A stretch of 64,000 nucleotides of DNA from Amycolatopsis tucumanensis (GTDB lineage: Bacteria; Actinomycetota; Actinomycetes; Mycobacteriales; Pseudonocardiaceae), in the NCBI RefSeq assembly GCF_021654135.1, contig NZ_JAKGSD010000012.1:107072-171071 (forward strand), written 5' to 3'. Positions 32,625 through 40,632 of this stretch are shown piece after piece. Numbering within the stretch: the stretch's first letter is position 1; every line of letters starts with the position of its first letter. Position numbers and translations under genes: made by a program. The notes under the pieces were generated by a model. It was not told the DNA's origin and searched no databases. It worked only from the letters and a program-made list of their open reading frames with translations.

Positions 32625-34130
32625 ATGCTGATCGGCATCGACCTGGGCACTTCGGCGTGCAAGGTCATCGCGGTGTCGCGCTCGGGTGAAGTGGTCGCCA
32701 AGGTGCTGCGCCACTACCCCGTGCACACCACCAATCCCGGCTGGGCCGAGCAGGAACCCGCCGACTGGTGGGCGGCCACCGACGAGGCACTCACCGCCGT
32801 CACCGCGAGCCTGCCCGACCGCGGCCGGGAAGTGACCGGAATCGGCCTGTGCGGGCAGATGCACGGGCTGACCGCGCTCGACGGCGCGGGCGAACCGCTG
32901 CGGCGGGCCATCCTGTGGAACGACCAGCGCGCCGCGCGGGAATGCGAGTGGATCACCGACCGCGCCGGCGGTCTGGACGAACTGCTGCGCATGACCCGCA
33001 ACCGGATGCTGCCCGGCTTCACCGGGTGCAAGATCGTGTGGTTCCGCGAGCACGAACCGGAACTGTTCACCCGGACCCGCCGCATCCTCAACCCCAAGGA
33101 CTACCTGCGCCTCCGGCTGACCGGGGAGTACGCCACCGACGTGTCCGACGCCTCGGGCACCGGCCTGTTCGACGTCGCGAACCGCCGCTGGTCCGACGAG
33201 CTGCTGGGGCTCCTCGGCATCGACCGCGCGCTGCTGCCCGACGTCGTCGAATCCGTCGAGCCCACCGGCACCGTGCTGCCCGGCCCCGCCGCCCGGTGGA
33301 ACATCCCCGAAGGCACACCGGTGTTCGGGGGCGGCGGCGACGCGGTCATCCAGACCACCGCGATGGGCCTGCTCGACACCGGACCGGTCGGGTTCACGAT
33401 CGGCACCGCGGGCATCGTCGCCGGCGGCGCGTCCCGGTGCCCGGACAACCCCGGCGGACGGGTGCAGGTCTCCTGCGGCAACGAACCGGGACGCTGGCAC
33501 GTGATGGGGGTGTCGCTCAGCGCGGGCGGCGCCTTCCAGTGGCTGCGCGACGCGCTGGCCCCCGCCACCGCCGCCGACCCGGTCACCCTGGAACGACTGT
33601 CCAAACTGGCCCGCGACATCGGCCCCGGCTCGGAAGGCCTGCTGTTCCTGCCGTACCTGCTCGGCGAACGGTCCCCGCACGTCGCGCCCGAGGCGTCGGC
33701 GAGCTGGGTGGGACTCACCCCGATGCACCACCTGGGCCACATCGCGCGCAGCGTGATGGAGGGCGTCGTGCTGAACATGCGGGAAATTCTCGAGGTCTAC
33801 CGGCAGGCCGGGCTGCCGTGCGACCGGGTCGTGGCCTCCGGTGGCGCGACCAAGGAACCGCTGTGGCTGCAGATCCTCGCCGACGTCCTGAACCGGGAAA
33901 CCGTCACCGTCACCGGGGTGGCCGAAGGCGGCGCCTACGGTGCCGCATTGGCCGCCGGGGTGGGGATCGGCTGGTGGCGGGATCTCACCGAGGCCGTCGG
34001 CATGCTGGCCGTGGAGCAGACCTTCACCCCCGACCCCGCCGCCGTCGCGACCTACGACCGGATCTTCCAGCGCCACCGGCACCTGTACGAGGGCCTGCGC
34101 CCGCTGTTCGCCGAAACGGTGCCGGCGTGA
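32625..34130 (+). CDS. xylB: FGGY-family pentulokinase, xylulokinase-like
   Basis: A 501-residue sugar kinase. It has the ATP motif GIDLGTSACKVIAV near residue 3, the sugar-site GLCGQMHGL near 75, the catalytic Asp in GGGGDAVIQTTAMG near 240, LPYLLGERSP near 345 and the adenosine motif ASGGATKEPLWLQILADVL near 400. MHGL plus LNPKDYLRLRLTGE favours xylulokinase. D-ribulose or L-pentuloses cannot be excluded. It makes a pentulose 5-phosphate that enters the pentose phosphate pathway. The stop overlaps the next start (GTGA). The ribosome site is GGAAGGA. Confidence 0.88.
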   Translation: MLIGIDLGTSACKVIAVSRSGEVVAKVLRHYPVHTTNPGWAEQEPADWWAATDEALTAVTASLPDRGREVTGIGLCGQMHGLTALDGAGEPLRRAILWNDQRAARECEWITDRAGGLDELLRMTRNRMLPGFTGCKIVWFREHEPELFTRTRRILNPKDYLRLRLTGEYATDVSDASGTGLFDVANRRWSDELLGLLGIDRALLPDVVESVEPTGTVLPGPAARWNIPEGTPVFGGGGDAVIQTTAMGLLDTGPVGFTIGTAGIVAGGASRCPDNPGGRVQVSCGNEPGRWHVMGVSLSAGGAFQWLRDALAPATAADPVTLERLSKLARDIGPGSEGLLFLPYLLGERSPHVAPEASASWVGLTPMHHLGHIARSVMEGVVLNMREILEVYRQAGLPCDRVVASGGATKEPLWLQILADVLNRETVTVTGVAEGGAYGAALAAGVGIGWWRDLTEAVGMLAVEQTFTPDPAAVATYDRIFQRHRHLYEGLRPLFAETVPA

Positions 34131-34783
34131 GGCGTGCGGTGGTGCTCGACCTGGACGGCACTCTCGTCGACAGCGCCCCGGACATCGCCAGGGCACTCAC
34201 CTCCGCGCTGACCGCGCACGGTCTGCCCGGGATCGACGCCGACCGGGTCCGCGGTCTGCTGGGCGGCGGCGCCGCGGAACTCGTCCGCGGCACGCTCGAC
34301 GCCGTCGGCGGTGATCCCGCGCTCGCGGGTCCGGTGCTGGCGGCCTACTCCAGCGCCTACCGGGCCGAACCGGCCGCGGCGACCACCGTGCACGCCGACG
34401 CACACGAAGCACTCCAGGCGTTGCGGCACAAGGGAATCCGGATCGGGGTGTGCACCAACAAGCGCACCGGCCTGTCCCACGACGTCCTCGCCGCCACCGG
34501 GCTCGCCCCGCTGGTCGACGTCGTCGTCGGCATCGACGCGGTGCCCGCGGGCAAACCCGACCCGGGGCACCTGGAAGCCGCGCTCACCGCGCTGGACGTC
34601 TCCCCCGCCGACGCCCTCTACGTCGGCGACACCGGCATCGACGCGCTCACCGCACAGCGCGCCGGAGTGCCCTACCGGCACGTGTCCTGGGGGCACCCGC
34701 TCCCGGGCGTGACCACCATCGACACCTTCGGCGCACTGGCCGAGGGCTTGGCGGACAAGGAGTTCCATGCAACCGAGCAGTGA
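34127..34783 (+). CDS. HAD-superfamily phosphatase (phosphoglycolate-phosphatase-like)
   Basis: A 218-residue HAD hydrolase with the nucleophile motif DLDGTLVDS at residues 8-16, motif II Thr in VCTNKRTG near 107, the motif III Lys in AGKPDP near 145 and the acid motif YVGDTGIDA near 165. The cap is of the helical subclass I type. It may remove a toxic sugar phosphate or make a free pentulose. The GTG start overlaps the kinase stop, and its own end overlaps rpiA by 17 bases, so the three are tightly coupled. Confidence 0.9.
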   Translation: MRRAVVLDLDGTLVDSAPDIARALTSALTAHGLPGIDADRVRGLLGGGAAELVRGTLDAVGGDPALAGPVLAAYSSAYRAEPAAATTVHADAHEALQALRHKGIRIGVCTNKRTGLSHDVLAATGLAPLVDVVVGIDAVPAGKPDPGHLEAALTALDVSPADALYVGDTGIDALTAQRAGVPYRHVSWGHPLPGVTTIDTFGALAEGLADKEFHATEQ

Positions 34784-35528
34784 CCAGGACCGGGCGAAGT
34801 GGGCGGCCGGTGTCGGCGCCATCGAAACCTACGTGCACGACGGGATGAAGCTGGGCCTGGGTTCGGGGACGACCTCGCACTGGTTCGTGCGCGCGCTCGG
34901 CAAGGCGGTGGCCGACGGACTCGACGTCGTCGGGGTGCCGACCTCCACCGCCACCCGCGATCTCGCGATCGAGGTCGGGGTGCCGCTGACCACCCTCGCC
35001 GAAGCGGTCCGGCTGGACCTCACGATCGACGGCGCCGACGAGATCGACCACGACGGCGCCATGATCAAGGGCGGCGGCGCCTGCCTGCTGTGGGAACGCA
35101 TCGTGGCCGACGCGTCGGACCGGATGGTCGCGGTGGTGGACGACAGCAAGGTCGTCCCGGCGCTGGGCGCGTTCCCGCTGCCGATCGAGGTCATCCCCTA
35201 CGAGTGGGAATCCACGAAGCGCTCGATCGCCCGGTTGCTGGACAAACTCGGCCATCCCGCCGCCGAACTGACGCTGCGCACCCGCGACGGGGCACCGGTC
35301 GTCACCGACAGCGGCAACTACCTGATCGACGCCCACCTGAAGTCCATCGCCGACCCGCTGGCGATCGACGCCCAGCTGAACTGGATTCCCGGTGTGGTGG
35401 AGAACGGCCTGTTCACCGGAATCGCGGACGAGATGGTCGTCGGCCGCGCCGACGGCACCTACGACGTCCGCGACTGCGGCAGCGCACCGACCGCACGCCC
35501 GTCCACGACCCCGCGAGGTGACCGTTGA
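34767..35528 (+). CDS. rpiA: Ribose-5-phosphate isomerase A
   Basis: A 253-residue RpiA that interconverts ribose 5-phosphate and ribulose 5-phosphate. It has LGLGSGTTSHWFV near residue 28, GVPTSTATRDLA near 57, the catalytic region DLTIDGADEIDHDG near 82-95 and MIKGGGACLLWERI near 96-109. Lys in VVDDSK is also kept. Actinomycetes usually use RpiB for the housekeeping role, so an RpiA inside a sugar operon points to a dedicated catabolic copy. Confidence 0.93.
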   Translation: MQPSSDQDRAKWAAGVGAIETYVHDGMKLGLGSGTTSHWFVRALGKAVADGLDVVGVPTSTATRDLAIEVGVPLTTLAEAVRLDLTIDGADEIDHDGAMIKGGGACLLWERIVADASDRMVAVVDDSKVVPALGAFPLPIEVIPYEWESTKRSIARLLDKLGHPAAELTLRTRDGAPVVTDSGNYLIDAHLKSIADPLAIDAQLNWIPGVVENGLFTGIADEMVVGRADGTYDVRDCGSAPTARPSTTPRGDR

Positions 35529-36295
35529 CCAGCACCACCCCGACCCTGCCGGTGTTCTCCCTGGCCGGCCGCACGGCGATCGTGACCGGCGGCGCCCAGG
35601 GCATCGGCGAAGCCATCGTCACCGGGCTGCGCGACTCGGGCGCCCGGGTGTTCATCTGCGACATCAACGACGAAGCCGGCGAGACCACCGCCGAGCGGCT
35701 CGGCGTCGAGTTCGTCGCCGCCGACGTCACCGACTCCGCCGCCGTCGAAGCCGCGTTCGACCACGTCGTCAGCACCGCCGGGCGGATCGACATCGCCGTG
35801 AACAACGCCGGCATCGTGCACAACCACCCCAGCGAGTCGCTGTCCGACCACGACTGGCGCAAGGTTCTCGCCGTCAACCTCGACGGCGTGTTCCACTGTT
35901 GCCGCGCCGCGGGTTCCCGGATGCTCGCCCAAGGCGGCGGGAGCATCGTCAACACCGGCAGCATGAGCGGCCACATCAGCAACTTCCCGCAGCCGCAGGC
36001 CGCCTACAACGCGGCGAAGGCGGGCGTCATCCACCTCACCAAGTCGCTGGCAGGCGAATGGTCCGGCCGCGGCGTGCGCGTCAACTCCGTCTCCCCCGGC
36101 TACGTCGGCACCGAGCTGACCCAGCGCGGGATGGACAACGAGGAGTGGCGCCGCGCCTGGCTCGCGGGCACCCCGATGAACCGGGTCGCCACGCCCGCCG
36201 AGATCGCACCCGCGGTCGTCTTCCTGGCCTCCGACGCGGCCGCCTTCTGCACCGGCACCGACCTCGTCGTCGACGGCGGCTACACCGTCTGGTGA
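35525..36295 (+). CDS. SDR-family polyol/sugar dehydrogenase
   Basis: A 256-residue SDR with TGGAQGIGEA near residue 20, a CDIND acid for NAD, NNAGIVH near 97 and the active site TGSMSG with YNAAK near 160. The C-terminal YVGTELTQRGMDNEEW-type loop is common in pentitol, arabitol and sorbitol dehydrogenases. It could make a pentulose from a pentitol for the kinase. The TTG start overlaps the rpiA stop (TTGA) with GAGGTGA upstream. Confidence 0.88.
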   Translation: MTSTTPTLPVFSLAGRTAIVTGGAQGIGEAIVTGLRDSGARVFICDINDEAGETTAERLGVEFVAADVTDSAAVEAAFDHVVSTAGRIDIAVNNAGIVHNHPSESLSDHDWRKVLAVNLDGVFHCCRAAGSRMLAQGGGSIVNTGSMSGHISNFPQPQAAYNAAKAGVIHLTKSLAGEWSGRGVRVNSVSPGYVGTELTQRGMDNEEWRRAWLAGTPMNRVATPAEIAPAVVFLASDAAAFCTGTDLVVDGGYTVW

Positions 36296-36320
36296 CCCGC
36301 CGCTGATCCAGTCCGCGCCA

Positions 36321-36347
36321 CCGCCCGGCGGCACGTCCGCCGGGCGG
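36321..36347. terminator. GC-rich hairpin between SDR and aquaporin genes
   Basis: Perfect 11-base arms (36321-36331 and 36337-36347) with a 5-base loop, without a T tract. It may attenuate transcription so that the channel gene is expressed less than the enzymes, or end the first unit. Confidence 0.5.
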
Positions 36348-36396
36348 GGCTGCGCCCTGCCCGGAAAACGGGCACGAACCACTTCAGGAGAACTCG

Positions 36397-37125
36397 ATGG
36401 GGAGCATCTTCCTTTCCGAGCTGATCGGCACGGCGCTGCTCGTGCTGCTCGGCTGCGGGGTTGTCGCCAACGTCGCCCTCACCGGATCGAAGGGACACGG
36501 CGGGGGCTGGCTGCTGGTCAGTTTCGGCTGGGGCCTCGCCGTGTTCGCGGGCGTCTACACCGCCGCCCGGTCCGGGGCCCACCTCAACCCCGCCGTCACG
36601 CTCGGGCTGTGGATCGCCGGGCAGGACTTCGCCCCCGGTGTTGCCGCCGGCCTCCCGCACGCCGCCGTCTACATGGCCGGGCAGCTGACCGGCGCGATGG
36701 CCGGCGCCGTCCTCGTCTACCTGTGCTACAAGAAGCACTTCGACGCCGAGACCGACGACGGCGCCGTGCTGGGCGTGTTCGTGACCGGGTCGGCGATCCG
36801 CACCCCCGCCTGGAACGTCGTCACCGAAACGATCGCCACCTTCGTCCTGGTCTACGTGGTCCTGCTCCTCGGCGGAACACCGTCCGGCCTCGGCCCGCTC
36901 GCCGTCGCCCTCCTGGTCGTCGGGATCGGCGCCTCCCTCGGCGGCCCGACCGGCTACGCCCTCAATCCCGCGCGCGATCTCGGCCCGCGCATCGTCCACG
37001 CCCTCCTGCGGCTCGGCCGCAAGACCGGATCCGACTGGGCCTACGCGTGGATCCCCGTGGCCGGGCCGTTCCTGGGCGGTCTCGTGGCCGGCTTGGCCTA
37101 CCACGTCAGCCCGCTGCCGCTCTGA
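36397..37125 (+). CDS. Aquaglyceroporin (GlpF-type MIP channel)
   Basis: A 242-residue six-helix channel of the MIP family. Both pore motifs are present: HLNPAVTLGL near residue 65 and ALNPARDLGPR near 187. The second motif continues with D, as in glycerol facilitators. It lets small uncharged polyols cross the membrane by diffusion. Together with the SDR, pentulokinase and RpiA it suggests uptake of a polyol such as a pentitol. It has a CAGGAG ribosome site. Confidence 0.92.
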   Translation: MGSIFLSELIGTALLVLLGCGVVANVALTGSKGHGGGWLLVSFGWGLAVFAGVYTAARSGAHLNPAVTLGLWIAGQDFAPGVAAGLPHAAVYMAGQLTGAMAGAVLVYLCYKKHFDAETDDGAVLGVFVTGSAIRTPAWNVVTETIATFVLVYVVLLLGGTPSGLGPLAVALLVVGIGASLGGPTGYALNPARDLGPRIVHALLRLGRKTGSDWAYAWIPVAGPFLGGLVAGLAYHVSPLPL

Positions 37126-37420
37126 GGGCGGACCGACAGGAACGTCCGGGCGCGCAGGTCGAGTTCGACCGCGGCCGGCGGTGGCACCCGCACGACGACC
37201 TCGCGCGGATCGGCGCCGAAGCCGGCCTGCGGATCACCGGCGAGGTCGCGCTCACCGGCGCTACGGCGGTCGTGGCCCGCCCTGGCGGAATCGTGCGGCG
37301 CGTCCTCGACGGCGCTCGCCGCACGGACCGGTGTGACCGGACTGCTTCGTGCGGCGGCGCGGAACCGCGCCGCCGGGCGGCTTCCCATCCGACGCAGCCG
37401 TCTCGGGCATCAGGACGTGG
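37126..37420. other. 295-base stretch without an assignable gene
   Basis: No convincing start codon or complete gene is seen. The plus frame from 37128 to about 37270 encodes a protein-like segment (DDLARIGAEAGLRITGEV) that resembles the end of an enzyme, perhaps a methyltransferase, with no beginning. It may be a gene remnant. A minus frame over the same bases looks like a shadow. Confidence 0.35.
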
Positions 37421-38365
37421 TCACCGGTGCACGTCGGCTGGTGCGCGGTCCGCCTCGTCCGCGCCGACCCACCGGTCGATGCGGAACCGGCTGCCGTCGC
37501 GCTTCACCTCGGCCGCTCCGGCGCCGGCGAAGTGCGCGGGGATCACGATCTCCACCTCGTCCGCGGCTTGTTCGAGCACGCGCCTGCGGGTCGCTGCCGC
37601 CTGCTCGCGGTCCTCGCAGAAGCAGCTGTTGCAGGACGGCTCCAGGATCTGCACGGGGCTGTGCAGGATGTCGCCGACGAAGACGGCCTTGTCGCCGCCG
37701 GAACGCACGCGCAGCACGGAGGATCCCGGGGTGTGCCCGGGCGCCGGTTCCAGGGTGAGGTTCCCGTCCACCCGGTAGCTGTCCTCCCACAGCGTGGCGC
37801 GGCCGAGCACCGGCGCGATGCTGTCGGCGTAGACGAGGAGACTTCCCTTGCGCCGCAAGCGATCGTAGTCGTCGCGGGGCGCGGGGCGCCGTCCGGCGTT
37901 CTCGGGCGCGAAGTAGCGCGCGTCGACGGCCGGGATGAGGTAGGTCGCGTTCGGGAACGCCGGCTCCCAGCCCTGGGCGCCGCCGAGGGTGTTCCAGCCG
38001 ACGTGGTCGTAGTGGATGTGGGTGTTGACGACGACGTCCACATCGTCCGGCCGGACACCGGCGGCGGCGAGCCGGTCGAGGAAATCGGTGTCGAGGTGGT
38101 CGAACAGCGGGATCTGCGGCCGGTCGCGGCCGTTGCCCACCCCGGTGTCCACGAGCACGGTCTTGCCTTCGCTGCGCAGGACCCAGGTCTGCACGGCGCC
38201 GTGGTAGGCGCCGGTGTCCGGGTTCCAGTGGTCGGGCGCCAGCCAGTCGTTGTCCCGCCAGATCTCCGGGGTGCTGTCGGGGATGATGAAGCGAGCCGGT
38301 GCGATCTCGCCGGTCCATTCGCGCACTTTGGTCACTTCGACCGCGCCGATGGTGAAATCAGCCAT
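37421..38365 (-). CDS. MBL-fold metallo-hydrolase
   Basis: A 314-residue metallo-beta-lactamase-fold hydrolase with THIHYDHVGWN near residue 114, a His in GHTPGSS near 210 and FVGDILHSP near 228. The subgroup includes quorum-quenching lactonases. Two cysteines stand close together in CNSCFCEDRE. It is a single gene, divergent from the AraC regulator. Its promoter looks leaderless, with the -10 six bases before the ATG. Confidence 0.88.
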   Translation of the reverse strand: MADFTIGAVEVTKVREWTGEIAPARFIIPDSTPEIWRDNDWLAPDHWNPDTGAYHGAVQTWVLRSEGKTVLVDTGVGNGRDRPQIPLFDHLDTDFLDRLAAAGVRPDDVDVVVNTHIHYDHVGWNTLGGAQGWEPAFPNATYLIPAVDARYFAPENAGRRPAPRDDYDRLRRKGSLLVYADSIAPVLGRATLWEDSYRVDGNLTLEPAPGHTPGSSVLRVRSGGDKAVFVGDILHSPVQILEPSCNSCFCEDREQAAATRRRVLEQAADEVEIVIPAHFAGAGAAEVKRDGSRFRIDRWVGADEADRAPADVHR

Positions 38366-38371
38366 GAGCCC

Positions 38372-38400
38372 AGGCTAGGCACGGCAGGTGAGCCGGTGAA
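38372..38400 (-). promoter_or_regulatory. Promoter of the MBL-hydrolase gene, leaderless
   Basis: On the minus strand TTCACC (38395-38400), 17 bases, then TAGCCT (38372-38377), then 6 bases to the ATG at 38365. The transcript would start at or next to the start codon. Confidence 0.55.
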
Positions 38401-38461
38401 TGATCGATCGACCCGTTTGCATACGAGTCCGGCCCAGTGAGTGAGCGGTAGAGTCGACGGC

Positions 38462-39355
38462 GTGGATCTGCTCAGCGACATCATCGGGGTGATGCGCACC
38501 GGGCGGCCCGCGGCCAACCGGATGCGGGTCGGTTTCCCGTGGTCGTACCGGTTCGCGCCGTACGACGGCGCGGGCTTCCACGTGGTGCTCCGTGGTTCCG
38601 GCTGGCTGCTGATGCACGGCCGGGAGCCGGTTCAGCTCGGTCCCGGGGATGTCGTGCTCCTGCCCGCCGGTGACGGGCACGTGCTGTCCGGCTCGCGCGA
38701 CGGGGCCGGCGCCGTGCCGTTCGAAACCGCCGTGGCCGATCCGTCGGGCGGCGTCGAATTCCTGTGCGGCAAGTACCGGCTGGACCGGCGGCACACGCAC
38801 CCGCTGCTGGCCGCGGTGCCGGACCTCGTGCACCTGCCGGCCCACCTCGGCGACCACAGCCACCTGCGCGGGGCGCTGGACCTGCTGGCCGCCGAGACGA
38901 CGACCCGGCGCCCGGGGCGGGACGCGGCGCTCGCCGGCCTGCTCGATCTCCTGCTCGTCTACATGATCCGCGCCTGGTTCGACGATCACGGGCACCTCGG
39001 CTGGCCCCGGGCGCTCCGCGATCCCGCCATCACCGCGGTGCTCGAAGCGATGCACAGCAGCCCCGGCAGGCCGTGGCGGATCGAGGACCTGGCCGCGGAT
39101 GCGGGCCTGTCCCGCACCACGCTCACCCGCAAGTTCACGGACCTGGTCGGGCAGGCCCCGATGACCTACCTGACGCACTGGCGGATGACGCTCGCGGCGC
39201 GGCTGCTGCGGGAAACCGACCTGGGGCTGGCAGCCATCGCGAGGCGCGTCGGGTATGCCTCGCCGTTCGCGTTCTCGCACGCGTTCAAACGGGAATTCGG
39301 CGTGGCACCGGGGCATTACCGCGCTCACTCGTCCAGTTCGCCGGGGAACGGGTAG
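38462..39355 (+). CDS. AraC-family transcriptional regulator with cupin sensor
   Basis: A 297-residue AraC regulator. The N-terminal cupin is seen in FHVVLRGSGWLLMHG and LGPGDVVLLPAG (about residues 38-75). The C-terminal double helix-turn-helix has IEDLAADAGLSRTTLTRKF and AAIARRVGYASPFAFSHAFK. The GTG at 38462 is preferred because TAGAGT at 38449-38454 would be the -10 of a leaderless message. A GTG at 38441 is in frame. It probably controls the divergent metallo-hydrolase gene. Confidence 0.9.
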   Translation: MDLLSDIIGVMRTGRPAANRMRVGFPWSYRFAPYDGAGFHVVLRGSGWLLMHGREPVQLGPGDVVLLPAGDGHVLSGSRDGAGAVPFETAVADPSGGVEFLCGKYRLDRRHTHPLLAAVPDLVHLPAHLGDHSHLRGALDLLAAETTTRRPGRDAALAGLLDLLLVYMIRAWFDDHGHLGWPRALRDPAITAVLEAMHSSPGRPWRIEDLAADAGLSRTTLTRKFTDLVGQAPMTYLTHWRMTLAARLLRETDLGLAAIARRVGYASPFAFSHAFKREFGVAPGHYRAHSSSSPGNG

Positions 39356-39486
39356 CCCGCGGCGCACCCGGCCCGCGATGCCCGCGGCGAGGTCACCACC
39401 CCGGTGCGGGTGTTCCCGGCCACCCGCACCGTGATCTCCCGGCCGTCGTCCATCCCCTCGATCAGCACCACCAGAACCTCGGCCAT
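39325..39486 (-). CDS. Possible 53-residue protein at the end of the GH88 operon
   Basis: A short frame starting ATG 39486, only 3 bases after the GH88-like stop, ending TGA at 39325. It overlaps the end of the AraC gene antisense by 31 bases. The product begins MAEVLVVLIEGMDDG and ends GYPFPGELDE, with one Cys. No family is recognised and no strong ribosome site is seen, so it would depend on coupling. It may be spurious. Confidence 0.35.
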   Translation of the reverse strand: MAEVLVVLIEGMDDGREITVRVAGNTRTGVVTSPRASRAGCAAGYPFPGELDE

Positions 39487-39489
39487 GGC

Positions 39490-40632
39490 TCAGACCGACA
39501 GGGGGTCGAGGTCCCCGTCGAGCACGGCGAGGGCTTCGGTGAAGTAGTAGTCGCCCCAGACCAGCTCGTCCGCCGTGGCCAGTCCCAGGAGCTTGTTGTA
39601 ACAGCCGGAGGTCAGCACGGCGATCTCGCCGGGCAGGCCGGGTACCGGACGCAGGTACCCGGTGACCAGCGCGTCGACCGTGCGACGCGCCAGGTCCCGG
39701 TACTTCCGGCCGTCCCTCAGCAGCGCGGCGAGCTTGAGCAGCGCGGCCGCCGCGATGGCGGTCGCCGAGGTGTCCTTGAAGGTGTGCGGGACGGCCGGGT
39801 CGTCGAAGTCCCAGAAGGTGACCAGGTCCTCCGGCACATGCGCCGCCCACCAGTCGGCGACGGTCACCGCGGTGTCGAGGAATTCCGGGTGCCCCGGCAA
39901 CCAGTGCGCCGACATCGTGAAGGCGAGCATGGCCCACGCCTGGGCGCGCGCCCAGGTGCTCGACGGCGAGTGGCCCTTGTGGCTGTACCGCCGCACGAGC
40001 TGCCCGGTCACCGGATCGACCGTGCCGGACTGGCACACCGAACCGTCGTCGCGCACGCAGATCTCGATGTGCCGTCGGGCGTGCGCGACCGCGGCGTCGC
40101 GCATCCGGTGGTCACCGGTGCGGTCGGCGACCGCGGAGAGCAACGCCGACACGGCACCGACCGCGTCGATGCTGGTCTCGGCGTCCCCGACGCTGTGCGC
40201 CTCCTCGGCTGCCGTGCCCAGGGGCATGATTCCCGCGGCGGGGTTGAACGAGCCGGCCAGCCCCCGCGCTCCCCGCTCGGCGCGTTCCCACGCGGCCCCG
40301 TCGCCGAGCAGGTGACCGCCGAGCGCGGCACCGTAGTGGAACAGGAAGCCGCGGAAGATGGTCGGCGAGTGCTCCCGCCCGTCGAGACGGGCCGAGTACG
40401 CGCGGGCGGCTTCCCGGTGGCGGCCGTCCCGGCGGGCGGCCAGCCAGAGCTGGCCGACGAAGTGGCCGCCGGTCCAGTCCCCGTCGGGGGTGGTCGTCCA
40501 CTCCCCCGTGCGGACGTCGGCGTGGTGCGGCAGCCCGGGCAGGCCGGCGTCAACGGTCTGGTCCACCCTCGCCTGCATGCGGGCGCGGGCGGCCGCGAAC
40601 GTTGCGGCCTCGGTGTGCGATCCGGCGGTCAT
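39490..40632 (-). CDS. GH88-type unsaturated glucuronyl hydrolase-like protein
   Basis: A 380-residue alpha/alpha-barrel protein of glycoside hydrolase family 88 type. DWTGGHFVGQLWLA near residue 51, SIDAVGAVSALL near 152 (candidate catalytic Asp), SSTWARAQAWAM near 223 and the C-terminal ELVWGDYYFTEAL match the family. Such enzymes hydrate delta-4,5-unsaturated uronic acids released by lyases. Its place in an acyl-CoA operon is odd. It overlaps the CoA-transferase gene by ATGA. The upstream part of the frame is shadow. Confidence 0.82.
   Translation of the reverse strand: MTAGSHTEAATFAAARARMQARVDQTVDAGLPGLPHHADVRTGEWTTTPDGDWTGGHFVGQLWLAARRDGRHREAARAYSARLDGREHSPTIFRGFLFHYGAALGGHLLGDGAAWERAERGARGLAGSFNPAAGIMPLGTAAEEAHSVGDAETSIDAVGAVSALLSAVADRTGDHRMRDAAVAHARRHIEICVRDDGSVCQSGTVDPVTGQLVRRYSHKGHSPSSTWARAQAWAMLAFTMSAHWLPGHPEFLDTAVTVADWWAAHVPEDLVTFWDFDDPAVPHTFKDTSATAIAAAALLKLAALLRDGRKYRDLARRTVDALVTGYLRPVPGLPGEIAVLTSGCYNKLLGLATADELVWGDYYFTEALAVLDGDLDPLSV

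Noticed and set aside
37098..37388. A 96-codon minus frame after the aquaporin gene
   Set aside because: Composition is of shadow type, it overlaps the aquaporin end, and it has no ribosome site.
39590..39610. A GTAACA match as a further TetR operator
   Set aside because: It lies inside the GH88 coding region and has no second arm at the right distance.
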